NCBI GenBank assembly: GCA_041490445.1
Contig: JBGPTF010000008.1
Coordinates: 1 to 64,000 of the forward strand
Length of the DNA stretch: 64,000 nt
Reading direction: 5' to 3'
Source of the DNA: JBGPTF01 sp041490445
GTDB taxonomy: Bacteria; Acidobacteriota; Terriglobia; Acidiferrales; UBA7541
Below, one piece after another: positions 44,744 to 54,075 of this stretch. Position numbers and translations under genes: made by a program. Each line of letters opens with the position of its first letter. Within the stretch, counting starts at the first letter, position 1. The notes below the pieces were generated by a model. That model searched no databases and was not told where the DNA came from. It was given only the letters and a program-made list of their open reading frames with translations.

Positions 44744-45952
44744 TCACCTCACGGCAGAACCGAAAGAGAACAGAGGCAGGTAGAGCGCGATCAGGATGAA
44801 CGCCACTCCGAGGGCCATCACGATTAAGATGACCGGCTCGACGACGGCGAGCATCGTCTGGGTCCGCAGGCTCGTCTCCTCCTCATAAAACTGCGCTACG
44901 CTGGTGAGCATCGGCGCCAATGCGCCGGACGCCTCGCCAACTTCAATCATTTCGAGCGCCAGCGGCGGGATCAACTGCGTGCTGGCCAGGCTCGCGGAAA
45001 GCGATTCACCCTCGCGGACACGGACCGCCGCTTGCGCGACAGACGTGGAGACCAAGCGGCTTCCGATCGAATCCGCGGAGGTGCCCAGGGCGTTGACCAA
45101 GGGCGTGCCGCCCGCCAGCAGCGTGGCCAGTGTGCGCGCAAACTGAGCCATTTGAAACTTAATCCAGGTGTCCCCGACCACCGGCAAACGCAATTTGAGA
45201 CGATCGAGCGCCACACCGCCCGCCTCGGTGCGGGACCAGAGAAATGTGCCCACCATCAGTAGCACGATCAGCCCAAAGAAACCGAGCAGCCACGGCCGAT
45301 AGGTCACGACGAGCAAAATCAAGAACTGTGTGGGTCCGGGAAGCGCGACATCCAACTCTTTGTAGAGACCGGCAAACTGCGGAATGACGTAGGTGACCAG
45401 GTACGACATGATGAGCGTACTGACAAAGACGAGAATCGCCGGGTAGACGAGTACCGCCACCAATCGTTTTCGAACCCCGGTCGTCACGCGTTGGTAGGCG
45501 ATGTAGTCGTCGAGCACGCCCGGCAAATTGCCGCTTTTCTCACCGGCGAGCAGAGAGGCGGTGTACACCTTTGGAAAAACCGCAGCCGAGCCGAAGGCGT
45601 CCGACAACCCGGAACCCTCGCGCACCTTTTGACGAACCTCGTCGAGAAACGGACGCAGGCGCTCGGAAGCGGCGCGCTCGGCCAACAGGTCAAGCGCCTT
45701 CAAGATAGGGAGGCCGGCTTTCACGAGTGTGTTGAATTGCTGGTTGAAAATCAGAAAATCGGAGCCCCGGATAGTTCGCTTGCGGCGCCAGCCGCTCGCC
45801 GAAGGCAAGACGCCCATGTGGCGCCGGACGGAGAACACGTAGAAGCCACGGTCTGCGAGCTTCTGCCTCGCTTCCGCCTCATTCTGGGCCGATTCCACCT
45901 GCTGAAATATCTTGCCGGTGGGGTCCGCTACCTTGCAAGCAAACTCAGCCAT
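44744..45952 (-). CDS. Type II secretion / type IV pilus platform protein (GspF/PilC family, second copy)
   Basis: This 402-residue inner-membrane platform protein has two T2SSF domains. The first has FNQQFNTLVKAGLPILKALD and GEKSGNLPGVLDD. The second has FARTLATLLAGGTPLVNAL and MIEVGEASGALAPMLTSVA. Three membrane helices flank them in the usual places. It is 6 bases upstream of the second ATPase gene. This paralogue of the PilC at 51713 presumably pairs with the GspE-like ATPase. No strong promoter is seen upstream. Confidence 0.9.
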   Translation of the reverse strand: MAEFACKVADPTGKIFQQVESAQNEAEARQKLADRGFYVFSVRRHMGVLPSASGWRRKRTIRGSDFLIFNQQFNTLVKAGLPILKALDLLAERAASERLRPFLDEVRQKVREGSGLSDAFGSAAVFPKVYTASLLAGEKSGNLPGVLDDYIAYQRVTTGVRKRLVAVLVYPAILVFVSTLIMSYLVTYVIPQFAGLYKELDVALPGPTQFLILLVVTYRPWLLGFFGLIVLLMVGTFLWSRTEAGGVALDRLKLRLPVVGDTWIKFQMAQFARTLATLLAGGTPLVNALGTSADSIGSRLVSTSVAQAAVRVREGESLSASLASTQLIPPLALEMIEVGEASGALAPMLTSVAQFYEEETSLRTQTMLAVVEPVILIVMALGVAFILIALYLPLFSFGSAVR

Positions 45953-46305
45953 TGGGAAGGTCAGCGCCGGCTACGGTTCGGCGCACCTCTTGGAAGTGTA
46001 GCATCAAGCTCGGCGAGCTAAAAGAACCGGACGCGGAGCGGTTTCGCCGCGAGGAGAGGATGGCGCGGGCACGGCTCAATCATAATTCATGAGGGGCATT
46101 CCAGATTTACAAGGCCTTATAAGTTTGTGTCAGAGCTCCGTCCACCGCCCCTCAGCGGCTTCCGGACAAAAGGCGTCGGGACGCACAAGGCGCGGAAGCC
46201 GGGCGGGAAAAGCGGCATTGACGGCACGCTTGATGGTTCGGCTTCGCTCACCACAAGAGGCGTGCCCCGACGAGAATCTCACGTTGCCACACAGCCTCTA
46301 ATGTC
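45953..46305. other. Intergenic region with repeat element copy C
   Basis: This 353-base gap between lolA and the platform gene contains repeat copy C. It must also hold any promoter for the second assembly cluster, but I see no convincing sigma-70 or sigma-54 element. No gene is recognised. Confidence 0.55.
46151..46205. repeat. Dispersed nested-palindrome element, copy C (short)
   Basis: CGGCTTCCGGACAAAAGGCG, TCGGGACGCACAAGG, then CGCGGAAGCCGGGCGGG, matches the first half of copies A and B. GGCTTCC pairs with GGAAGCC. The distal GTCGGAGC hairpin is absent here, but CAGAGCTCCGTCC just upstream (46131-46143) may be a remnant of it. Confidence 0.7.
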
Positions 46306-47001
46306 CTATGGCTGCCCGCGGGCGAGTTGCTCTTCGTCAACAATGGCGACTCCGGCCGGAGGCTCAAAATGGAATTTGGATTCGGGCACCGCAATATTCT
46401 CCTGCCAATTTCCGAAGCGAAACTCGGTCGAGATATCCCCGGGCTGCTGGATGACCACGCGCACCAGGCGATCTTCCGGGTCGGCCTCGAAAATGATTTC
46501 AAGGAAAGCGTCCGCCGATTGTTTGCGCGGCATGCACCGCAGGATGGAATTGCCAGGCCCGGCGAGGCGCAGCGCCGGATCTGCGAGCGCACCGTGTGCC
46601 GCGGGGTCGATCAGGTCAATCCGGCCGCACAGCTTTTCCAGCCGCGCTTTTCCTGTCAGTAAAGCGAACGGAGTGCGCCAGTCCTCGCTCTTCTTCACGT
46701 CAGCACGGCTGGCGGTGCGATCCGCGGGAACATAGAACCAGACATGCTTGCCGTCAACGAGAAACAGTTTCTCTTCTGGCGATTCATATTCCCAGCGCAT
46801 GCGACCGGGCCGCGAGAAATATACCGTGCCGGATTCCACACGGACGGTCTGGCGTCCATCCGAATAGCGCTCGAGAAAGACGGCTTGCAGGGTTCTTGCC
46901 CGATGATAGCGAGCTTCGATGGCGCGAGCGATGGTCTGCGCGGCGCGAGCGGGAAGCGCGGGCGCCGCATAAAGCATGGTCACGAGCAAGAAAGCCAGCA
47001 T
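46306..47001 (-). CDS. lolA: LolA-like outer-membrane lipoprotein carrier
   Basis: This protein of about 231 residues has a signal peptide (MLAFLLVTMLYAAPALPARA) and the LolA fold: TLQAVFLERYSDGRQTVRVE, SGTVYFSRPGRMRWEYESP, KLFLVDGKHVWFYVP and FALLTGKARLEKL. It carries lipoproteins across the periplasm. Its place between pilins and assembly genes suggests service to lipoproteins of the pilus or secretion machine, such as a pilotin, but that is inference. GTG 47046 is an upstream alternative start. Confidence 0.85.
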   Translation of the reverse strand: MLAFLLVTMLYAAPALPARAAQTIARAIEARYHRARTLQAVFLERYSDGRQTVRVESGTVYFSRPGRMRWEYESPEEKLFLVDGKHVWFYVPADRTASRADVKKSEDWRTPFALLTGKARLEKLCGRIDLIDPAAHGALADPALRLAGPGNSILRCMPRKQSADAFLEIIFEADPEDRLVRVVIQQPGDISTEFRFGNWQENIAVPESKFHFEPPAGVAIVDEEQLARGQP

Positions 47002-47151
47002 CGCCTCAAGTGTAGCAGGAGGAAGGAACGGGCGCACGGGCTTCACCGCAGGCGGAGCAAGAAGGGTGAGGGCGGGAAGAACAAGACCACAAGAAGAGAA
47101 TGCAGGACTTCTGCCGATTCCCTTTCTGGGAGAAGAAGATGCGCTGGTTGT

Positions 47152-47712
47152 TTACTGCAGAGGCTGGCTGGCGACAGTGGGAGCGGAGCCGTCGGTGGTG
47201 AAACGAATGACGCCGGAGGCATCGACGAAGAAGCCCCGTTGCCCCGTGGAACCAACCGATGCCGGTTCGGCGTCGATCGTAAACGCCACAGCGCCGGGCG
47301 TGGTGCAGCCTGTAGGCGTGGTGGATAGCGCGATGCCGGCCGTATAGTTGTACGTGTAGCCGCTCTTCGTGCTGGTGTTGCCGCTACCGCCATTGGACAA
47401 GAGGGGGTCGAGCAGATTCGCCTGGTCACACGTCGCGACCGTCGAGCCTAGCGGACCACCCATCGCGCCCAGGCTCGGGGGATACCCGTTGTTGTAGGTG
47501 GAGGAATAGATGACGGCGGCGCTCGTGAGGTCGCGCAGGTTTGCAACCGCTGCGGCCTCATTCGCGGCCATCCGCGAGCGCATGAAGTTCGGAATCGCAA
47601 TCGCAGCGATGATTAGAATGATGGCGACAACGACGAGAAGCTCGATCAACGAAAACCCGTCAGCGGCGTTTCGTCCCGGATCCGTTTGGCTTGTGCGGTT
47701 GAGGCGTCGCAT
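47152..47712 (-). CDS. pilA: Type IV pilin, second of a tandem pair
   Basis: This 186-residue prepilin has a 19-residue leader ending in G, then FSLIELLVVVAIILIIAAIA with Glu5 present and IPNFMRSRMAANEA after it. The C-terminal globular part has a TCDQA ... TGCTTPG cysteine pair and a GQRGFFVDASGVIRF strand shared with the first pilin. ATG 47712 is preceded by AGGTGG. It lies 83 bases downstream of the first pilin gene and may share its promoter. The leader is longer than that of its partner. Confidence 0.9.
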   Translation of the reverse strand: MRRLNRTSQTDPGRNAADGFSLIELLVVVAIILIIAAIAIPNFMRSRMAANEAAAVANLRDLTSAAVIYSSTYNNGYPPSLGAMGGPLGSTVATCDQANLLDPLLSNGGSGNTSTKSGYTYNYTAGIALSTTPTGCTTPGAVAFTIDAEPASVGSTGQRGFFVDASGVIRFTTDGSAPTVASQPLQ

Positions 47713-47795
47713 CTTATTCCACCTGTAAATCGCCGCTAGAAACGGATCGGGGGAGAAAGCGGTGAACTTTCTCCCCCTGAATCCAATCAAGGCAA

Positions 47796-48314
47796 CTACT
47801 GAATCGGTGACAGGGCGTTGCACGTTCCGGCGCTTCCGATCGCTCCACCCGCAGGATCGAAACGGATCACGCCGGACTCGTCAGTGCAGAAGCTGCGCTG
47901 GCCAGTGGAACCAGTCGTGATCGGAATCGCAGCAACCAGGTAGGTGCTGGACCCGGCTGTCGTACAGCCGGCGGGTTTGGTCAAGTTCGCCGTACCGGCG
48001 GTGTACGTGAAGTTGTAACCACTCTTCTGTCCGCCGCCAAGAACGCTATCAACCTGTTGTGCAGCATCGCAGGTGGCAGCAGCTCCGACCACTCCGGTCA
48101 TGGCAGCGAGCGTCGGCGGAAACCCGTTGCCGTAGGTGGACGAGTACATCACCGCAGAAGTGTTCAGCGTGCGCAGCGAACCGACGGCAGAAGCTTCGTT
48201 TGCCGCCATGCGCGAACGCAGCAGGTTCGGGATCGCAATCGCGGCGATGATCAGAATGATCGCTACCACGATGAGCAACTCAATCAATGAAAAGCCCTTT
48301 TGTACCTTTCTCAC
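47796..48314 (-). CDS. pilA: Type IV pilin, first of a tandem pair
   Basis: This 172-residue prepilin has the short leader MRKVQKG, cleaved before FSLIELLIVVAIILIIAAIA, with Glu5 and IPNLLRSRMAANEA. Globular-part cysteines occur in ATCDAA, AGCTTAG, FCTDE and GTCNAL, enough for two disulfide loops. The GTG start follows GGAGACCTCC. It is the promoter-proximal pilin, 65 bases from a sigma-54 promoter, and so is the likely major subunit. Confidence 0.92.
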   Translation of the reverse strand: MRKVQKGFSLIELLIVVAIILIIAAIAIPNLLRSRMAANEASAVGSLRTLNTSAVMYSSTYGNGFPPTLAAMTGVVGAAATCDAAQQVDSVLGGGQKSGYNFTYTAGTANLTKPAGCTTAGSSTYLVAAIPITTGSTGQRSFCTDESGVIRFDPAGGAIGSAGTCNALSPIQ

Positions 48315-48378
48315 GGAGGTCTCCTTTTTCGTCTCGCGAATTAAACTTGGGTCCGTTTCAGGACGCGTAGATTAAGAG

Positions 48379-48394
48379 AGCAACTGGCGTTCCA
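48379..48394 (-). promoter_or_regulatory. Sigma-54 promoter upstream of the pilin genes
   Basis: The minus strand reads TGGAACGCCAGTTGCT: GG and GC are separated by exactly 10 bases. It differs from the consensus TGGCACG-N4-TTGCW only at one position (C to A). It points at the first pilin gene, whose start is 65 bases downstream. The sigma-54 activator PilR is encoded just upstream at 48574. GACA-TG-TGTC (48402-48411) is a short inverted repeat next to the -24 element. Confidence 0.8.
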
Positions 48395-48573
48395 AGGGCC
48401 AGGACATGTGTCGAAAAGGATAATCGTCCCTAAGTTCTAGTACCCGAAGAACCTAGCGGTTGAATTCCGGTAGCCAGGGTGATACGGAACTCCCCGTCTT
48501 CCCCAGGAGCCTGAAAAGTAACATGGTTTGTCGAGGCCATTGGACAAAAAACGTCCCTCAGGACTGGCCTTTC

Positions 48574-49959
48574 TTAAATCCCATACTTCTTAGCATAATG
48601 GCGGAAGGAACGATATGTCATCTGGAGAAGCCCAGCGGCGCGGACTCGCACGCCATCAGCACACTCCAAGGCGGCATTCAGAAAGGCCCGCTCAACCTCC
48701 TGTATGTGCTTTTCCAGATCGATGCCGCCCGGAGGAATCAAAGGTTTCCGGCCGTCGGAAGCTCCCGCCGCCGAGTGCTCCTGATAATACCGTGTGATCC
48801 GTTCGGGCAATCCCTCGAGGGTGATGGACCGCCCCGTCTCCAATGCTACAGCGCGCTCGACGGTGTTTTCAAGCTCACGAACGTTGCCAGGCCATTCATA
48901 GGCTTCGAGCCGCTCCATCGCTTTCGGATCGATACCCTCAAGGGGCTTGCTCATCTCCCGCGAGTAACGCGCGAGAAAGGCGCGGGCGAGCAAGGGAATG
49001 TCTTCGCGGCGCTCGCGCAAGGGCGGCAGGTGAACCGGGATCACGCTGAGCCGATAAAAGAGATCCTCGCGAAACCGCCCCTCGGCGATTTCTATTTCCA
49101 AGTTCCTGTTTGTTGCCGCGATCACTCGAACATCCACGTCGGATTCCTCGGTGCTGCCGATCGGCCGAACCTTGCCCTCCTGCAGGACGCGATAGAGCTT
49201 CACCTGCATAGTGGGAGTCATATTCCCAATCTCGTCCAGGAACAGAGTGCCGCAATCGGCAGCCTGGAACAGGCCGCGCCGGTTTTCGTTCGCGCCGGTG
49301 AACGAGCCTTTCATGTAACCGAACAGCTCCGATTCCAGCAGGGTTTCGGGAAACGCCCCGCAGTTGATGGTGATGAACGGATCGCGGGCGCGCGCGCTGT
49401 TTTCATGGATGGCGCGGGCAACCAGTTCCTTCCCAGTGCCGCTTTCGCCGGTGATCAAGACGCGGCTGGATTGCGGCGCAATCGTCTGAATCAGGTCGAA
49501 GATCGCGCGCATTCTGGGGCTGGTTCCAATAATGTTGTCGAGTCCGGTCAGCCGGCGCACTTCGCGACGCAGTTCACCCGCTTCTTTCTTCAGCCGGAGA
49601 TTCTCCGCGACCTGATGCACGGCGGGCCGGAGCTCGTCCAAGAGCTTGTCGCCCTTGATCACGTACCGATCGGCGCCGAAATTCACGGCGTCAATGGCCG
49701 TCCCGATGGTGGGCACGCCGGTGATGAGGATGAAAACAGTGTCCGGAGAGAGTTCCTTGCAGTAGCGGAGAAGGTCAACCCCACTCATGTCCGGCATGCG
49801 GATATCGGAAATGACGATATCAAAGATGCGCGATTCGAGGCGGCGCTTGGCGGCATCGCCGCTCGTGGCCACCTCGACGCGGTGGCCCTCCTTGCGAAAG
49901 GTAATTTCGAGGAGTTCACAGATGGAGCGCTCGTCGTCGGCGATGAGCAGATGAGCCAT
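48574..49959 (-). CDS. pilR: Sigma-54-dependent pilus response regulator PilR
   Basis: This 461-residue NtrC-type regulator has a receiver with Asp52 (VISDIRMPDM), a GESGTGKELV Walker A (171-180), an intact GSFTGA loop (218-223) and FLDEIGNMTP. The C-terminal HTH (AAGLLQMTYRSFRHYAKKYGI) is characteristic of PilR. It is 7 bases downstream of pilS. The sigma-54 promoter between it and the pilins is its obvious target. The frame is open to 50304, but that overlaps pilS. Confidence 0.93.
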   Translation of the reverse strand: MAHLLIADDERSICELLEITFRKEGHRVEVATSGDAAKRRLESRIFDIVISDIRMPDMSGVDLLRYCKELSPDTVFILITGVPTIGTAIDAVNFGADRYVIKGDKLLDELRPAVHQVAENLRLKKEAGELRREVRRLTGLDNIIGTSPRMRAIFDLIQTIAPQSSRVLITGESGTGKELVARAIHENSARARDPFITINCGAFPETLLESELFGYMKGSFTGANENRRGLFQAADCGTLFLDEIGNMTPTMQVKLYRVLQEGKVRPIGSTEESDVDVRVIAATNRNLEIEIAEGRFREDLFYRLSVIPVHLPPLRERREDIPLLARAFLARYSREMSKPLEGIDPKAMERLEAYEWPGNVRELENTVERAVALETGRSITLEGLPERITRYYQEHSAAGASDGRKPLIPPGGIDLEKHIQEVERAFLNAALECADGVRVRAAGLLQMTYRSFRHYAKKYGI

Positions 49960-49966
49960 GCCTGCG

Positions 49967-51649
49967 TTAGCCTCGCTCCAGCGTTGCAACGGGTTCAGAG
50001 CGCGAACCAGGATCGCCCGGCTCACCTCGCAGCGCGGAGCCTGCCCGGGGAAGCTCGATGGTGAACTCGGCGCCCTTCCCTTTTTCCGATTCCACGCGGA
50101 TGGTGCCGTTATGCGCTTGCACGATCTGATAGACGATGGCAAGGCCCAAACCGGTTCCCTGACGAAAACTCGACTGAAACGGTTCGAAGATCTTGCCTTT
50201 CTGGCGCACGTCGAAGCCCACGCCGGTGTCGCGAAACCGGATGCGGACCCATTGCGCGTCTGCCACCAGGCGCACGGCGAGCGTTCCGCCATCCGGCATG
50301 GCACGCAGCGAATTGTTGCAAAGATTCCAAAAAACCTGCTTCAAACGGTCGCGATCGATGCGGGCGCGAACGCTGCGGATACGGAACTCGCGCACGACCC
50401 GGCTGCGCTTCCAAAAGCTGGGATCCTGTTCGAGCAACGTGAGCGTTTCATCCAGGAGGGCGACGACGTCTTCCTCGGCGAACTCGTACGTCTTTTCCCG
50501 CGAGTAATCGAGAAAATCGGTAATGATCAGATTCAGTCGCTCCGATTCGCGGCTGACGATTTGCACGAGGCGCCTGTCGTCTTCCTCGAGCGGGGCGAGG
50601 CGGACAAGTTGTTGGAGCGCTCCCGCCATGGCGGTGAGGGGCTGGCGAATCTCGTGAGCGATCGCGGCGGAGAGGCGTCCGAGCGCAGCCAAGCGCTCCT
50701 TCGTCGCCACCTCGTGCTCCAGCCGCTTCAGTTCCGTCAGATCTTGAAAGTTGAAGACGTAACCGCTCGTCTGGTTCTGACCGGAGCGAAGGGGCGAAAC
50801 CGAAAGTCCGAGATAGCGCACCTGCCCATCGGGGGTGCGGAACTCAACTTCCTTGCGCAAAGCGAGCGGGCCGGTGTTCGGGTCGGCATCCGGCGGCCAG
50901 AACGCCGGGAACTTTTCGCGAACTTGTGCGCCGTGAAGAAGGCCGAGGCCGTGCCCGGTGATCTCCGCGCCGGTGCGATTGATCAGGAGGATGCGCCCGT
51001 CGAGATCGGTGGTCAGCAGGCCGCCGCGCATGGACTGGATGATGTCCTCGTTGAATGCCTGGAGGTCTTTGAGCTGTTCGCGTTTCTCTTCCAGTTCGAC
51101 GCCCCTGCGGCGCAGGGTATGGGCCAACAAGCTGCCCAGATAAGCCACGGCAAGAAACGCGAACAGATTGCTCAGAATCCAGAATTGGAGCGAGCGCCCG
51201 GATGGCATCGCGCTGGCGGTCTTCGGGATCACCTCATAGTAGGTGAGCTCGACCAGCGTCCCCAAGAGTACGAAGCTTCCTCCGGCAACCAGAAACACCG
51301 CCTTGCGCTCGAACAGAATGCTGGCCATGAGAATGATGAGCAGGAAAAGGGAGATGAAGTAGCTCTCATGGCCGCCGGTCACGTAAACCAGCCCGGTGAC
51401 GACCAGCATGTCGCAAACCATCTGCAGCGGGGCATGCCAACGTGCCCGGGGGATCCAGCGAAGCAGAATCACCTGCACCAGGGCAATCGAGTACCAGAGG
51501 ATGACGAGGGGAACAAACAACTTCGCCTGCAGGTTGATCTGCGTCAGCTCGTTGATCGAGAGAACGATCCCGAGCAGAAAGGTGATGACCAGGAAACGAA
51601 CCCGGCTGAGCCACCGCAGCCAGTCATAGAGATTCTGTGTGCTTTCCAT
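49967..51649 (-). CDS. pilS: Pilus sensor histidine kinase PilS
   Basis: This 560-residue kinase has six hydrophobic helices in the first 190 residues with almost no periplasmic loops, as in PilS. A PAS domain (SMRGGLLTTDLDGRILLINR) follows, then HisKA with SAAIAHEIRQPLTAMAGALQ and the ATPase with RDTGVGF and GTGLGLAIVYQ. Pseudomonas PilS senses pilin abundance in the membrane through its helices. A similar role here is inferred. ATG 51649 was chosen over an upstream in-frame codon at 51703. Confidence 0.92.
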   Translation of the reverse strand: MESTQNLYDWLRWLSRVRFLVITFLLGIVLSINELTQINLQAKLFVPLVILWYSIALVQVILLRWIPRARWHAPLQMVCDMLVVTGLVYVTGGHESYFISLFLLIILMASILFERKAVFLVAGGSFVLLGTLVELTYYEVIPKTASAMPSGRSLQFWILSNLFAFLAVAYLGSLLAHTLRRRGVELEEKREQLKDLQAFNEDIIQSMRGGLLTTDLDGRILLINRTGAEITGHGLGLLHGAQVREKFPAFWPPDADPNTGPLALRKEVEFRTPDGQVRYLGLSVSPLRSGQNQTSGYVFNFQDLTELKRLEHEVATKERLAALGRLSAAIAHEIRQPLTAMAGALQQLVRLAPLEEDDRRLVQIVSRESERLNLIITDFLDYSREKTYEFAEEDVVALLDETLTLLEQDPSFWKRSRVVREFRIRSVRARIDRDRLKQVFWNLCNNSLRAMPDGGTLAVRLVADAQWVRIRFRDTGVGFDVRQKGKIFEPFQSSFRQGTGLGLAIVYQIVQAHNGTIRVESEKGKGAEFTIELPRAGSALRGEPGDPGSRSEPVATLERG

Positions 51650-51712
51650 CCGGGTCGTTTCCGGTTTTTCTTCCCCTGGCAAGCCCGCCGCAGCAGGCCA
51701 CACAGCCCGCCC

Positions 51713-52921
51713 CTAACCGCTGAGCTTTGCGATCAACGAGAACAACGGCAGGTACATGGAAATGACGATGCCGCCGACGACGACGCCGAGGATGACGATC
51801 ATGACCGGCTCGAGAGCCGTCAGCAAATCCTTCACCGCGGCGTCCACTTCGTCTTCATAGAAATCGGCGATCTTCTGCAGCATGGTGTCCATGGCACCGG
51901 TCTGTTCCCCGACGCCGATCATCTGCGTCACCATGCCGGGAAACACTTCCGATTCCTTGAGAGGATCGACGAGCGAGCGGCCCTCCTCGACTGCTTTGCG
52001 GGTCCGTAGAATGGCCTTTTCAATCACCGCATTGCCGGCGGTGCGCGCGGTGATGGACAATCCTTCGAGGATGGGGACGCCGCTGGAGATCAGCGTGCCC
52101 AAGGTGCGCGTGAATCGCGCGACCGCGATTTTGCGCAGGATCAGGCCGATGACCGGCATGTGGAGGAGCGTCGAATCAAGGGCGTACCGGCCCTTCTCCG
52201 TTCCATACCAGACTTTGATCGCCACGCCGAGGAGCACGAACATCACGACGCCGAGGAACCCGTACACGCTTCCCACAAACTTGCTCATGCCGATGACGAT
52301 GCGAGTGGGCAACGGCAGTGCCGCGCCCAATCCGGTGAACAGAGTCACGAAGATGGGCACGACCTTCCACAAGAGGAGGGCGATCACGCCACCGGCGATC
52401 GAAATGACGGCGACCGGATAGATCATCGCCGATTTCACGGCGCGCTTCAGTTTGACGTTTTTCTCGATGTAGGACGACAAGCGCTGTAGAATTGTGTCGA
52501 GAATACCGCCGGCCTCGCCGGCCTCCACCATGTTGTAGTAGAGGACGTCGAACACTTTGTCGAATTGTTTCATCGCCGCGGAGAGAGTGGAGCCGCTTTC
52601 CACCGACGAGCGCACGCCCGTCAGGATTTTCTGGAAGGTCTTGTTCTCCTGCTGATTCGCAAGGATTTCGAGGCACTGCACGAGGGGCAAGCCGGCATCG
52701 ATCATGACCGAGAATTGCCGCGTAAAGACGGACAGCTCCTTGCTATCAACGCCGGAACCGAAAGTCGGGAAGGCAAACTCCTTCCCCTTTTCGGATACCT
52801 TGGAGACGTTGATCTGCTCCCGGCGCAAGAGCGAGGCCAGTTCGGCCTTGCTTCCCGCGACACGCTCTCCGCTGATGCTTGTCCCGGCACGGTTCGTTCC
52901 GCGATAGGTATAAACCGGCAT
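51713..52921 (-). CDS. pilC: Type IV pilus inner-membrane platform protein PilC
   Basis: This 402-residue platform protein has two T2SSF domains. The first has FTRQFSVMIDAGLPLVQCLE and YNMVEAGEAGGILDTIL. The second has FTRTLGTLISSGVPILEGL and MIGVGEQTGAMDTMLQKIA. Both GE-x-G-x-L-D motifs are intact, and three membrane helices are in the usual positions. It transmits ATPase rotation to pilin assembly. It lies between pilT and pilS. Confidence 0.94.
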   Translation of the reverse strand: MPVYTYRGTNRAGTSISGERVAGSKAELASLLRREQINVSKVSEKGKEFAFPTFGSGVDSKELSVFTRQFSVMIDAGLPLVQCLEILANQQENKTFQKILTGVRSSVESGSTLSAAMKQFDKVFDVLYYNMVEAGEAGGILDTILQRLSSYIEKNVKLKRAVKSAMIYPVAVISIAGGVIALLLWKVVPIFVTLFTGLGAALPLPTRIVIGMSKFVGSVYGFLGVVMFVLLGVAIKVWYGTEKGRYALDSTLLHMPVIGLILRKIAVARFTRTLGTLISSGVPILEGLSITARTAGNAVIEKAILRTRKAVEEGRSLVDPLKESEVFPGMVTQMIGVGEQTGAMDTMLQKIADFYEDEVDAAVKDLLTALEPVMIVILGVVVGGIVISMYLPLFSLIAKLSG

Positions 52922-52946
52922 AGCCCTTCCCTCCTCTTTCGAGAAA

Positions 52947-54062
52947 CTAACGCCGCGCTGCAGGCGACCTGCCTGCCGCGGGCTGCGAGACTACCCCACG
53001 GTTAATTAAATCCTGCAATTCGTCCGGATTCGAGGACCGTGACAGAGCAGTTTCCAAACTAATCAACTTCTGGAAGTAGGCGTTCGCGAGGCTCTGGTTG
53101 AAGGTCTGCATCCCCGATTGCCCGGTGCCTGTCTGCATGGCCGAATAGATCTGGTGGATCTTGTCTTCGCGAATCAAGTTCCGGATCGCGGCGGTGGGAA
53201 TCATGATTTCCATCACCATCGCCCGGCCCTTACTGTCGGTGCGCTGCACGAGCGCCTGGCACAAAATCCCTTCGAGCACCATCGAAAGCTGGGCGCGAAC
53301 CTGGGGTTGCTGGTGCGCCGGAAAGACGTCCACGATGCGGTTAATCGTCGAGATTGTCGAGTTGGTGTGGAGGGTGGCGAAGGTCAGGTGGCCTGTCTCG
53401 GCGATGCGCAGCGCCGATTCAATAGTTTCGAGGTCGCGCATTTCGCCGATCAGCACCACGTCGGGGTCTTCGCGGAGCGCGGCGCGGAGAGAGTTCGAGA
53501 ACGAGTGGGTATCCGAATTCACCTCGCGCTGGTTCACCAGGCACTTCTTGTGGTTGTGGAGGAACTCGATCGGGTCCTCGATGGTGATCATGTGTTCTTC
53601 GCGCTCGCTGTTGATTTTGTCGAGCATGGCGGCGAGTGTGGTGGATTTACCGGAGCCGGTGGGCCCGGTGACGAGCACCAAGCCGCGCGGCTTTTCGCAT
53701 AGCGCCCGCACGATGGGCGGCAGGCCGAGAGCCTCAAACGATTTGATCTCCCACGGAATTGTCCGGAACACCGCCGCCACTGCGCCGCGCTGGTGGAAGA
53801 CGTTGCCGCGGAAGCGCGCCAGGTTTTTCAAACCGAAGGAGAAATCGAGCTCGAGCGATTCCTCGAGCCGGTGCTTTTGGGCGTCCGTCAGCACGCTGTA
53901 GGCGAGCGACTTGGTATCCGCGGCTGTCAGCACCGGCATGTCGAGCGGGCGCAGCTTGCCGTGGATGCGAATGCGGGGCGCACTGTTGGTGGACAGGTGC
54001 AGGTCGCTTCCATTCACTTCGACCATCTTCTTCAGCAGTTCACTTAGGGAGATGCCAGGCAT
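52947..54062 (-). CDS. pilT: Twitching motility retraction ATPase PilT
   Basis: This 371-residue retraction ATPase starts SLSELLKKMVEVNGSDLHLS, then PAS-like RIRIHGKLRPL, Walker A GPTGSGKSTTLAAM, an Asp box MITIEDPIEFLH, Walker B VVLIGEMRDLET and a His box ATLHTNS. The PilT-specific motif AIRNLIRE is complete, so it is a retraction and not an extension motor. Its presence implies twitching or DNA uptake. It is 13 bases after pilB. Confidence 0.96.
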   Translation of the reverse strand: MPGISLSELLKKMVEVNGSDLHLSTNSAPRIRIHGKLRPLDMPVLTAADTKSLAYSVLTDAQKHRLEESLELDFSFGLKNLARFRGNVFHQRGAVAAVFRTIPWEIKSFEALGLPPIVRALCEKPRGLVLVTGPTGSGKSTTLAAMLDKINSEREEHMITIEDPIEFLHNHKKCLVNQREVNSDTHSFSNSLRAALREDPDVVLIGEMRDLETIESALRIAETGHLTFATLHTNSTISTINRIVDVFPAHQQPQVRAQLSMVLEGILCQALVQRTDSKGRAMVMEIMIPTAAIRNLIREDKIHQIYSAMQTGTGQSGMQTFNQSLANAYFQKLISLETALSRSSNPDELQDLINRGVVSQPAAGRSPAARR

Positions 54063-54075
54063 TTTCTCTCCTCCG

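Noticed and set aside
49958..52009. 683-codon plus-strand frame opposite pilS
   Set aside because: It is antisense to an intact histidine kinase, with no start context and no known domain.
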